From: a virus
IMG/VR virus record: IMGVR_UViG_3300031963_000957
Location: 1-23,188 of that record
Length of the DNA stretch: 23,188 nt
Strand: one strand, 5' to 3'
Below, piece after piece: positions 1 through 8,522 of this stretch. Under the pieces are notes generated by a model. That model made no database searches. It saw only the letters and a list, made by a program, of their open reading frames with translations, and was not told where the DNA came from. The position numbers were made by a program, and so were the translations under genes. Within the stretch, counting starts at the first letter, position 1. Every line of letters begins with the position of its first letter.

Positions 1-2985
1 AATCAGATTAAAGGCAAACAGAACCGAGCACCGAAAGAAGAGTACTTGCCATTTGTGCAAGACTTTGTGAGGGGTGGTAAATGGTCTGATGTGCGAGACT
101 TCCAGAACACAGGGCTAATTCGTGAAGGCGATCAGATCATGACGCCTGCTGAACACGCAGACTGGTTGCTTAAAGAGTTGGGAGCAGATACTTACAACGA
201 GCTTGGACTAGGCGCCAAGATTCCACCAGCCGCAGGCATGAAGCGTGGAGGCAAGGTCTCCATCTCTAACAACCCAGACACCATGATGCTCGAGGTGAAC
301 AACCAGAAGATGAAGAACGGCGTCCCTGCCTATGGTGCAGGCAAGGCTGTGACCAAGATGGGTCTTAAAGCCGCCAAGAACGAAGTGCCTCGGCTATCCA
401 TGCAGTTTGGCAACGACCTGCCGATCAACATGAACACCGCTGAAGTCGAGAACTTGGCAAGGCGCTTCCCTGAGCCTACGGTTGATCGTGTGAACATGGC
501 GCACAAAGACGTGCTCAAGCGCACACCAGAGCTTCAGGAAGCCGCCGCACGTATCGAGGCTGGTGACATATCAGCCGATGAGTATGCGCGCCTTGTACAG
601 CGTTATAAGCCCGTTACGCCCTATGAGTCAGTCCCAGCGCCAGCCAGCCGTGAGGAGATTCTCGCCGCTCTGTCCAAAACCAGCCGCGAAGCTGAGGGTC
701 TGCCGCGCAAGGAGACGTACTTTGGCAAGCCATCCTCAACGCTGAAGGAAGGCGACCCTGTTGGTCTGCGCTTAGACATCCCGTCCTACAACCAAGCGAA
801 CACTTGGGTCGTTACGGCGCACGGCCCCCGCAAGAGCCCAGTCTCTGGTGGTGCAGGCACACGCATTGGTTACGAGCCTGTTGCCATGGCGACCGACGTT
901 GACTTTAGCGTCAGCCCCAAGGCGGCGTTAGGTATTGCCAAGGGCGCTGAGAAGAACACCATCGCCACCATGGAAGGCAAGTGGAAGCCCACAAGCTCCG
1001 ACGAGGCGTTCACGTTGGCTAAGCAGTACCTGAAGAACCCAGAGTGGCGTCAGGTTGGCATGGATCCAGAGCGTCACAGCTTCTTCTATGACCGCGAGAC
1101 CATGGCGCCTGTTGTCAATGCTGAAGAGGTCATCCAGATCGGCCCCCTCGTGCTGGCAAAGAACCCCAAGTTTGGCAAGCTGGAAGACTTCAAGTACGCC
1201 AGTGGCGGCTTGGCTCACATGAAGGAGGGCGGCTCTGAGGACGACGCTAAGCCCTACTTCGGTGGAGCTGGCACAAAGAAGTACGCCGCCGCTAAGAAAC
1301 GCGCCGAGCAGGCTGACGTAAACACACTGAAGGATCCTCGCACCTACGCCGCTGTAGCTGGCTTGATGGGTGAACGTCCAGATGAGATGGGCTTCAGTGT
1401 TCTGCACCCTGACTACCAAGCAATTAAAGACGTGGCTGAGCCTGCTTTTGGGCTAGGCATAGCCGCACAAGCCTACCCAATGCTTGGCCCTTTGACCAAG
1501 GGGTTGCCTGTTGGGGCTAGCGTTAAGAGCGTGTCGCCCTTAGAGTCGTCAGGCGTTTTTACCAGCGCCATGGCAAAAGCAGATGCCGAGCGCGCACTGC
1601 CTTTGGTATTGCCTCGTGCCATGCCAAAATCCTTGGATGAAATCAACTCCCATGCAGAGCGTGTTGCGCGTCAGATGATGGGTGAGCACGTTACCAGTGG
1701 AAAAGCTGGCGACACCAAGAACCTTGCGGGTCGATCCATGAAGGAAAGCCAGCGCGTCAAAGCTCTTGATTATGAGCTGACACCTACCAAGGCGGTTCCA
1801 GAGTCTCAGGTGTATCAGCCGCAGATTGGCGACATCAATGTGGCGTTGCCGGGTGACTTCACCCTTTCTGACGTTGAGCTAAAGAGCTTGATGGGTGAGG
1901 CAATAGGTTCACGCCAAGAGGGCGGCTCACGCTATGGGCTTGGACACATGAAGGCTAAGACGCCTTTGTTTTATGCTTCCAACGAAGTCCCAGCTCAAGC
2001 GGTGCAAAACAAAGCGACTGACTTGTCAAACCTGTTTGGTTCTGAGCGCATCATTGGACAACACATGGCGATGGGGCCAATAGCTACAAACTTTGCTCAG
2101 CACTTTGCTGATGCCAACTTGCGCTATATCGATTACAGCAAGCTCACGCCTGAGAACATGTATATGTTTGACAAGTTAATGGCTAAGGGCTTTGAGATTA
2201 CTAAGAAGAACCCTAAGACTGGCGAAATAATTGTCAAAGTTGTGGACTTCCCGCAGTGGCCCGGCATTGCAAACCCGCAAGCCGCCTACAAAGCCATGCA
2301 GAAGTACCCAGAGATGCGCAAGTACTTCAACAAGGTCATGCAGACGCCAAGCATCACTGAGCCTTTGAATTTACCTAATGGACTTGATGTTCGCTACGCA
2401 ATCACCAGCCCAGACTTGCGCGACATGGAAGTGAACCTGACTGGACATGGTGTTGGTCAATTGGTTCCAAATGCACCACTGACTGACACTGCAAAACACA
2501 AGACATACAGCAAGGGCATTCCCGGCATGTACTTGGGTCACCAAGAGGTTCTTACACCTTTTGCCATCTCATACCCTGATGCCGCTCAGCACATCATTAC
2601 GCATCAGCGTCCACAGGACTTCACTGGCACAATTCAAAAGGTGTTCCCACACCAGCGCGTTGACCAGCAGTTTATGGATGAAGTGGGAGCCTATCGCAGA
2701 CGCATCAAAGAGCTTACTGGTAGAAAGAAGGGCGGAGCCGTCAAGAAAGAAGGCGGAGCAATCCAAAAGCCAGCCGCCAAGATTGATGGCAACGAGTTCG
2801 TCCTAGCCGCCCAGAAGTACGGGATCAAGGACAGCATGAACAACCTGAACAAGATCGTAGACCTTGTCAACAAGGGCTTGTCAGTGGATGATGCGGCACG
2901 TCAAGTAGCTGACACTGGTATGCATAAAGCCGCTGGTGGAGCAATAAGTGGCGATGATCTGATCCTTGAAGAGAGACCGCTATGA
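1..2985 (+). CDS. Giant polyvalent-type phage protein, N-terminus cut by window edge
   Basis: The frame is open from base 1, so the true start lies upstream; the TTG at 46 is only an internal Leu codon. About 994 residues are visible. I recognise no catalytic site. A segment around visible residues 215-395 (with HSFFYDRETMAPVV and EEVIQIGPLVLAKN) and one around 640-905 (with FYASNEVPAQAV and NLPNGLDVRYAITSP) resemble conserved modules of large phage polyvalent proteins, from memory. A Gly/Ala/Pro-rich weakly hydrophobic stretch lies near residues 480-505. Gly-Gly motifs occur at about 238-258 (MKRGGKV), 1195-1233, 2725-2763 and 2926-2949. The gene ends in an ATGA overlap with the next giant gene, so the two are probably translated together. 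Position before the portal suggests a virion-associated or injected protein; this is inference. Function unknown. Confidence 0.85.
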   Translation, partial: NQIKGKQNRAPKEEYLPFVQDFVRGGKWSDVRDFQNTGLIREGDQIMTPAEHADWLLKELGADTYNELGLGAKIPPAAGMKRGGKVSISNNPDTMMLEVNNQKMKNGVPAYGAGKAVTKMGLKAAKNEVPRLSMQFGNDLPINMNTAEVENLARRFPEPTVDRVNMAHKDVLKRTPELQEAAARIEAGDISADEYARLVQRYKPVTPYESVPAPASREEILAALSKTSREAEGLPRKETYFGKPSSTLKEGDPVGLRLDIPSYNQANTWVVTAHGPRKSPVSGGAGTRIGYEPVAMATDVDFSVSPKAALGIAKGAEKNTIATMEGKWKPTSSDEAFTLAKQYLKNPEWRQVGMDPERHSFFYDRETMAPVVNAEEVIQIGPLVLAKNPKFGKLEDFKYASGGLAHMKEGGSEDDAKPYFGGAGTKKYAAAKKRAEQADVNTLKDPRTYAAVAGLMGERPDEMGFSVLHPDYQAIKDVAEPAFGLGIAAQAYPMLGPLTKGLPVGASVKSVSPLESSGVFTSAMAKADAERALPLVLPRAMPKSLDEINSHAERVARQMMGEHVTSGKAGDTKNLAGRSMKESQRVKALDYELTPTKAVPESQVYQPQIGDINVALPGDFTLSDVELKSLMGEAIGSRQEGGSRYGLGHMKAKTPLFYASNEVPAQAVQNKATDLSNLFGSERIIGQHMAMGPIATNFAQHFADANLRYIDYSKLTPENMYMFDKLMAKGFEITKKNPKTGEIIVKVVDFPQWPGIANPQAAYKAMQKYPEMRKYFNKVMQTPSITEPLNLPNGLDVRYAITSPDLRDMEVNLTGHGVGQLVPNAPLTDTAKHKTYSKGIPGMYLGHQEVLTPFAISYPDAAQHIITHQRPQDFTGTIQKVFPHQRVDQQFMDEVGAYRRRIKELTGRKKGGAVKKEGGAIQKPAAKIDGNEFVLAAQKYGIKDSMNNLNKIVDLVNKGLSVDDAARQVADTGMHKAAGGAISGDDLILEERPL

Positions 2986-5621
2986 CTATCATTGGAGCAC
3001 TGAGAGCCGCTAAGGCGGGTGAGAAGGTCAGGAAGACTGCACCTTTCTACTCCGCGGTGGATGAGGCGCTTGCTAACTTAAAACGCAACAAAGGTACAGG
3101 CGCCGAGTTTTTTTCTGAGCTTAAAAATACAAAAAATATTAAACCTGTTGAGTTGTCTGATCGTAAGCTTGAAGAAGCCTTTAAAGCCAAGGGCAAGATG
3201 ACCAAGGAAGAGGCTCAGCAAGTCCTAGCTGACAACCCGCCTCCAAAGGTTCAAGAGCGTATTCTTGAAGACATTGATGGCGATGAGCGTAGAAGGCTTC
3301 TTGATGACAAGATGGAGATTTATGGGTACGACAACTATCGTGAAGTGCCTCATCGAGTATTGCGTGAATGGAATGCAGAGATTGATGCTGAAGCCGCAAA
3401 GTATGCCGACGACGATTACAGAACTCAGGGCGGTAGCAATTACCGCGAGATGCTACTGAAGTTGCCTCAGTCTTATACCGAAAAAGACTTTCATCGTTTG
3501 TTGATGCTAGAGGCTGAACAGCGACGTGGTGACCTAACCCCTGCGCAAAGTAAAGAGATGGCAGAATTGCAGGCGAAGAAGCAAACAGCCGCATCCAACT
3601 ACCAATCTGGTCACTGGGACGATGCCAACGTGCTGGCGCACATGCGTGTGCAGGATAGGTTGATTGCCCAGCCCCCACAGAAGGGCTTCTACGTTGTCAA
3701 CAAGACGTCTGGTAGACAGTCAGCCATGTTTGACACACCTGAAGAGTTGCAGGCTTATGTTGAGACTTTGCCTGAAAGCATACGCAACAACGTGACCATG
3801 GCTCAAGGTGAACGCAAGGTTCCGCCAAGGAAGGTGTTGCAAGTCGAGGAGATCCAATCTGATTGGCATCAAGCTGGACGAAAAAAAGGTTACGCATCTG
3901 AGGAAAATCCAATGCGTATGACTGGCGAGGCTATACCTCTTGGCGACAACACCTACGGGGTGAAGTGGCAGGATGGCTCTGTAGATACGCTTGGTTACGG
4001 AAAACACCATGCGGAAACAATTGCTCAAGAAGGCAAGCTGACTGGGGTTGTTCCTGACGCTCCTTTCAAAAAGAATTGGCATGAGCTGGCAATGAAGCGT
4101 CTGCTGAACTATGCCGCTGAAAAGGGTTATGACGGTATAGCGATAACGCCCGGCGCGGAGCACTTCAAGCGCTACGGTAGTGAGCGCATTGATTGGAAGA
4201 AGGGCGATGACGGCTGGATTGTTGGAGCTAAGGAGCAGACTGGCGGACGCCATGAAGGTCGAGACCTTGAAGAGATTGCCCGTGATCGAGGCATCCTGCT
4301 TGAGCGAAGCGGTGACCAAGTCAAGTCTAAGGAAGACCTGCACCGCATTGTCAACACAGTATTGAATCGTGAAAACAACCCAGATCAGGTCAACAAGTTA
4401 ACGAACCGCATTTGGGATCGTATGCAGACTGAAGCTGAAGGTACGTCCCTGCCCCGCAAGGAGGGCATGGAGGGCTTCTACGACAAGATGCTGACCGACT
4501 ACCTGAATAGCTATGGTAGAGACTACGGCGCTCAAGTTCAGATGCGTCAGGTTGCGGCTACGCCTGAAGCCATGGAGAAGAAGTTCAACCTTAATCCTGA
4601 CAATTTGCCTGACATGAACGCAGAACAGGCTAGTGACTACAGCAAGATCCTACAAGGGTTTGGCAACACACAACTGTCTGACGTTCACTACTTCCCAATC
4701 ACTCAACCAATGCGTGAGTCCATCAAGCAGAAGGGTCTACCCCTGTACCAACAGGTTGGCATCCCAACTGCTGGCGCTGGTGCGGCTTCTCAGATGCTTG
4801 AGCCTGAAGAAGAGCCGCAGTATGGCACAGGTGGTGCTATTGCCAAGATGGCACTCAAAGCCGCGCCACAGGTTGTCAAGCCAAGCACTCTGACGGAGCT
4901 AAAGAAGGTTGTCCAGCAAGAGAAGGGTGGCTACGGCGCAAGGCGTATAGAACGTGCGGCTGACGAAGTCCCTAACCTTGAGAAGCTATACAAAGAGCAA
5001 GCGCTCAAAGAAGCTTTTCTTGGCGACAATGCAAAAGCTTTGATGACCATGAACCCTGCGGATTTTGAAAAGTACGCCGCAAAGCTGTTACCGCGAAACG
5101 TCTCCGTGCCGGGCGTCATGGGTGACAAGATGCGACAGTCAACCGAAGACTATGTAAAGTATTTACGAGAACTTCCTGAAGGTTTTAACGAGGCGCCGTA
5201 TCTTCTGATTAACAAAGAAGAGTTTGGTTTACCTTTGATTCCATACGTTACAGGGCACGAAGGTCGCCACCGCAACAGGGCATTGACCACCCAAGGCGAA
5301 AAATCAAATTTAGTTCGTTTTGTACCAAGTTTTGAATTGCGTGAGCCATTACCACGCCGCTCACAAGAAGAGTACATTGAAGGTCTAAAGCAAGAGTTGC
5401 AAATGACTGGCAACCAAGTTATGCCAGAAAAATACTGGGATGATTCGTTGCCTAAAAATTTATTGATTCAACGCCCACCAATACAACTGCCTGACATCTA
5501 CGCTAAAGGTGGAGCAGTTAAACCAAAAGTTAAAGACTCGAAAAGCGGCAAGGTTAGAATGACTGAGAACCGCGATACTATGTTCATGGAACTGAGCAAC
5601 AAGAAGCTCAAAAGGAAATAA
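2982..5621 (+). CDS. Second giant polyvalent-type phage protein with ParB-like GHEGRHR box
   Basis: This encodes 879 residues, starting in a 4-base ATGA overlap with the previous gene. Residues about 150-400 look like a module repeatedly seen in phage polyvalent proteins: GGSNYREMLLKLP, SGHWDDANVLAHMRVQDR, VEEIQSDWHQAGRKKGY (near residue 288), PFKKNWHELAMKRLL and GYDGIAITPGAEHFKRYG (near 381). Large polyvalent protein-associated domains are the family I have in mind, by memory only. A second module near residues 640-830 has the box GHEGRHRNRAL (near 757), which resembles the nucleotide-binding box of ParB/sulfiredoxin-like folds. Gly-Gly motifs are at 4821-4841 (YGTGGAI) and 5499-5519 (YAKGGAV). 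The end, MTENRDTMFMELSNKKLK, echoes a motif in the upstream giant. Bases about 3090-3150 are notably AT-rich. It is probably packaged or injected and may act early in infection; that is inference. Confidence 0.88.
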   Translation: MTIIGALRAAKAGEKVRKTAPFYSAVDEALANLKRNKGTGAEFFSELKNTKNIKPVELSDRKLEEAFKAKGKMTKEEAQQVLADNPPPKVQERILEDIDGDERRRLLDDKMEIYGYDNYREVPHRVLREWNAEIDAEAAKYADDDYRTQGGSNYREMLLKLPQSYTEKDFHRLLMLEAEQRRGDLTPAQSKEMAELQAKKQTAASNYQSGHWDDANVLAHMRVQDRLIAQPPQKGFYVVNKTSGRQSAMFDTPEELQAYVETLPESIRNNVTMAQGERKVPPRKVLQVEEIQSDWHQAGRKKGYASEENPMRMTGEAIPLGDNTYGVKWQDGSVDTLGYGKHHAETIAQEGKLTGVVPDAPFKKNWHELAMKRLLNYAAEKGYDGIAITPGAEHFKRYGSERIDWKKGDDGWIVGAKEQTGGRHEGRDLEEIARDRGILLERSGDQVKSKEDLHRIVNTVLNRENNPDQVNKLTNRIWDRMQTEAEGTSLPRKEGMEGFYDKMLTDYLNSYGRDYGAQVQMRQVAATPEAMEKKFNLNPDNLPDMNAEQASDYSKILQGFGNTQLSDVHYFPITQPMRESIKQKGLPLYQQVGIPTAGAGAASQMLEPEEEPQYGTGGAIAKMALKAAPQVVKPSTLTELKKVVQQEKGGYGARRIERAADEVPNLEKLYKEQALKEAFLGDNAKALMTMNPADFEKYAAKLLPRNVSVPGVMGDKMRQSTEDYVKYLRELPEGFNEAPYLLINKEEFGLPLIPYVTGHEGRHRNRALTTQGEKSNLVRFVPSFELREPLPRRSQEEYIEGLKQELQMTGNQVMPEKYWDDSLPKNLLIQRPPIQLPDIYAKGGAVKPKVKDSKSGKVRMTENRDTMFMELSNKKLKRK

Positions 5622-5624
5622 GCT

Positions 5625-8174
5625 ATGGCGACACAATTCCCACAAGATCCTAACGCGGGTCGTTTTATCGATGGGTTAAAAGATCAGCAGGTAGAGGCTG
5701 ACGAAGGCATTGAATACGAGATGCCCCCAGAAGATGCTGAGGTTGAAGAGTTGCCAGACGGCTCTGCCATTGTTCACATGGAGAGCAAGGGGCCCATGGA
5801 GGACGAGGACTTCTACGCCAACTTGGCAGAAGAGATCTCCCCCTATGACCTGAACAAGATTGCCCTGCGCTACATGGACTTGGTCGAGAACGACAAGAAG
5901 TCTCGAGAGGAGCGCGACAAGAAGTACGAAGAGGGTTTGAAGCGTACAGGCATGGGGAATGATGCCCCGGGCGGTGCTACGTTCATGGGCGCCAGCAAGG
6001 TCGTTCACCCTGTCATGGCTGAAGCCTGCGTGGACTTCGCCTCCCGCGCCATCAAAGAGATGTTCCCACCAGACGGCCCCACCCGCACCAAGATTCTTGG
6101 CGACGTGGATGAAGCCAAGATCCAGAAGGCTGAGCGCAAGCGCGACTACATGAACTGGCAGTTGACTGAGCAGATCGAAGAGTTCCGCGACGAGCAGGAG
6201 CAGATGCTGACTCAGCTCCCCTTGGGCGGTTCACAGTACATGAAGCTGTGGTACGACGACAAGAAGAAGCGTCCCTGCGCCGAGTTCATGCCCATCGACA
6301 ACATCCTGTTGCCCTTTGCCGCCGCGAACTTCTACACCGCTCAACGTGTCACTGAGATGCAGACCATTACCGAGTGGGAGTTCAAGAATCGCATTCGCTC
6401 AGGTCTGTACCGTGACATCGACTTGGTTCGCGTAAGCGCTGAGCCAGAGGAAACCCACTCTGAGAAAGCCAACAACAAGATCGAAGGTCGCAAATGGGAC
6501 GACAACGAGGATGGTCTGCGTAAGGTCTATCACATCTACACATGGCTCGAGCTAGAGGACGATCCCCTGACCAATGGTGAGTCAGCCCCCTACATCCTAA
6601 TGGTTGACGAGCACGAGAACGAGTGCGTTGGTCTGTACCGTAACTGGGAAGAGGGTGACGAGACACAGACCAAACTGGATTGGCTGGTCGAGTTCAAGTT
6701 CATCCCATGGCGTGGTGCGTACGCTATCGGCTTGCCACAGCTCATTGGTGGCCTCTCCGCGGCTCTTACAGGCTCTCTACGCGCTTTGTTGGACTCTGCC
6801 CATATCAACAATGCGGCAACCATGCTAAAGCTCAAGGGAGCGAAGATCTCGGGTCAGTCCCAACAGGTGGACGTGACGCAGGTTTGTGAGATCGAGGGAG
6901 CCCCCGGTGTTGACGACATCCGCAAGATTGCCATGCCCATGCCGTTTAACCCACCCTCAGAGGTCTTATTCAAGCTTCTGGGCTGGTTAGACGGTGCGGC
7001 TAAGGGGGTAGTGACCACCGCAGAGGAAAAGATCGCTGACGTGAACTCCAACACCCCTGTTGGAACCACCCAAGCTTTGATCGAGCAGGGCGCCGCAGTG
7101 TTCTCCGCCATCCACTCACGCCTGCATGACAGCCAAGGTCGCGTCCTCAAGATCCTTGGTCGCCTGAACCGTTGGTACTTGGAAGAGCAACGCAAGGGTG
7201 AAGTGGTCGCTGACCTCGATATTCGCAAGGAAGACTTTGCTTCCAACACGGACGTGATCCCTGTTTCTGATCCGCACATCTTCTCTGAGACTCAGCGTAT
7301 GGCGCAGAGCCAAGCGGTGATGCAGATCATGAAAGAGAACCCAGACCTGTTTAACCGCAAGGTCGTGGTGGAGCGGTTCTTGAAGCAGATCAAGGTGCCC
7401 GGGATCAACGAGATCATGAAAGACGTACCTTCTCCTGAGAAGCGTGACTCCGCCAATGAGAACGTCGCCATGATGCTCGGTCAAGCGGCGTTTGCTTACA
7501 TGGAGCAAGACCACCTGTCTCACATCCAGAGCCACATGGACTTCTACAAAGACCCAATCTTTGGTTCAAACCCCATGGTTCAGCCGATTATTCTGCCCCA
7601 GATGGTCGAGCACCTGAAGCAACACATCTCCATGTGGTACTTGAACCGCATGAATGGCTACGTTGTGAAGACCTTGGGTCGCCAAGCTACGGACTACGAC
7701 AATCCAAAGGTCACTCCAGAGGCGGACAAGCTCATGGCTATTGCCTCACAGCACGTTACCTTGGACACACAGAAGGTATTTGCGCAGGTTGTGCCTGAAT
7801 TGCAAGCAATGATGCAGACAATGCAGAAGCTCAAGCAGGGTCAGACCCCTCCAATGACACCAGAAGCACAGGTTTTGCTCCAGACAAGCATGGCAGAGAC
7901 CCAGCGCTTGACTGCAAAAGACCAAGCGGACAACCAATTGGCTGTTCAAAAGCTTCAAAACCAACAACAACTCGACGTTGCCAAGCTCACACAGAGCAAA
8001 CAGCAGTTCGAGTCGGATCAACAGCTCGAAGTGGCGATGCAAACAGAGAAAAATCTCACACAAGAGCGCATAGAGTCTGCAAGATTGACGCGAGACGCGG
8101 CAAAACTGCAACAAGAGCAGGTAAAAACTGCAACCGAGCTTCAACGTGAAGCACAAACCTACTTAGGAGGCTGA
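5625..8174 (+). CDS. Portal protein
   Basis: This encodes 849 residues, with Shine-Dalgarno AAAGGA at 5611-5616 and start at 5625. The portal forms the ring at one capsid vertex through which DNA is packaged and ejected. Support comes from size, acidic N-terminus, the segment ASKVVHPVMAEACVDFASRA (residues about 123-142), a conserved-looking core with NTPVGTTQALIEQGAAVFSA (about 484-503) and DVIPVSDPHIFSETQRMAQS (about 544), and its place just before scaffold and capsid genes. Residues about 740-845 are Gln/Lys/Glu-rich and predicted coiled coil, comparable to the C-terminal barrel of P22-type portals. The length is closer to P22-like than T7-like portals. The N-terminus contains VEELPDGSAIV (residues 40-50), matched by a similar motif in the scaffold-like protein. 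A virion-associated coiled-coil protein is the only alternative I considered. Confidence 0.9.
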   Translation: MATQFPQDPNAGRFIDGLKDQQVEADEGIEYEMPPEDAEVEELPDGSAIVHMESKGPMEDEDFYANLAEEISPYDLNKIALRYMDLVENDKKSREERDKKYEEGLKRTGMGNDAPGGATFMGASKVVHPVMAEACVDFASRAIKEMFPPDGPTRTKILGDVDEAKIQKAERKRDYMNWQLTEQIEEFRDEQEQMLTQLPLGGSQYMKLWYDDKKKRPCAEFMPIDNILLPFAAANFYTAQRVTEMQTITEWEFKNRIRSGLYRDIDLVRVSAEPEETHSEKANNKIEGRKWDDNEDGLRKVYHIYTWLELEDDPLTNGESAPYILMVDEHENECVGLYRNWEEGDETQTKLDWLVEFKFIPWRGAYAIGLPQLIGGLSAALTGSLRALLDSAHINNAATMLKLKGAKISGQSQQVDVTQVCEIEGAPGVDDIRKIAMPMPFNPPSEVLFKLLGWLDGAAKGVVTTAEEKIADVNSNTPVGTTQALIEQGAAVFSAIHSRLHDSQGRVLKILGRLNRWYLEEQRKGEVVADLDIRKEDFASNTDVIPVSDPHIFSETQRMAQSQAVMQIMKENPDLFNRKVVVERFLKQIKVPGINEIMKDVPSPEKRDSANENVAMMLGQAAFAYMEQDHLSHIQSHMDFYKDPIFGSNPMVQPIILPQMVEHLKQHISMWYLNRMNGYVVKTLGRQATDYDNPKVTPEADKLMAIASQHVTLDTQKVFAQVVPELQAMMQTMQKLKQGQTPPMTPEAQVLLQTSMAETQRLTAKDQADNQLAVQKLQNQQQLDVAKLTQSKQQFESDQQLEVAMQTEKNLTQERIESARLTRDAAKLQQEQVKTATELQREAQTYLGG

Positions 8175-8175
8175 A

Positions 8176-8331
8176 ATGGCTACATCTAACCCTTACCACA
8201 ACGAAGCAGTGCCCATGCACAAGCGTATTGCCGCTGGCGAAAAGCTTGATGGCTCGTCTTTGAAGACCTCTGGCAACACAGCGCCAGCCAAAAAACAAGG
8301 AGGCGCCCTATCGCAAGCTAAGAAAAAATAA
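8176..8331 (+). CDS. Small Lys-rich protein with Gly-Gly motif, unknown
   Basis: A 51-residue protein beginning MATSNPYHNEAVPMHKRIAA and ending in a basic tail, KKQGGALSQAKKK. A strong Shine-Dalgarno, AGGAGG at 8165-8170, sits five bases before the ATG and inside the end of the portal gene. The stop codon shares its last base with the next start (TAATG). No domain is recognised. The QGGAL segment is a single copy of the Gly-Gly motif found in the giant proteins and in the 355-residue protein, so it may belong to the same functional set. The strong ribosome site and tight packing argue that it is a real gene. Confidence 0.75.
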   Translation: MATSNPYHNEAVPMHKRIAAGEKLDGSSLKTSGNTAPAKKQGGALSQAKKK

Positions 8332-8522
8332 TGTTATTCAATTTGGGTGATCTGATCGGCGCAATCAAGGTGCGTCAAGCTGAAATAGCTTCTTCCCTAG
8401 CGGCTGGAAACGTCGCGTCATGGGAGGCGTACCAACGCACGGTCGGCACAAACTTGGGATTGCAGGAAACCCTCGATCTCATTAACAAAATGTTAAAGGA
8501 CAAAGAAGAAGATGAGCGATAA
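8331..8522 (+). CDS. Small predicted helical protein, unknown
   Basis: A 63-residue protein, MLFNLGDLIGAIKVRQAEIA at its start, with an acidic-basic tail KMLKDKEEDER. It looks almost wholly alpha-helical, with WEAYQRTVGTNLGLQETLDL in the middle. No strong Shine-Dalgarno lies directly upstream; the start is in a TAATG overlap with the previous stop, which suggests translational coupling. Its last 11 bases overlap the GroES-like gene. Small helical proteins between portal and scaffold genes are common in phages, but I cannot name a family. It may be an assembly factor; function unknown. Confidence 0.75.
   Translation: MLFNLGDLIGAIKVRQAEIASSLAAGNVASWEAYQRTVGTNLGLQETLDLINKMLKDKEEDER

Noticed and set aside
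46-48. TTG as start of the first gene
   Set aside because: The same frame is open back to base 1 and no ribosome site precedes the TTG, so the gene begins outside the window.
928-1419. Open frame of about 163 codons on the - strand
   Set aside because: It is opposite the first giant gene, whose frame has recognisable phage modules here; no upstream signal was seen.
3720-4343. Long open frame of about 207 codons on the - strand
   Set aside because: It lies wholly inside the second giant gene, has no ribosome site and a composition typical of the opposite strand of a coding frame.
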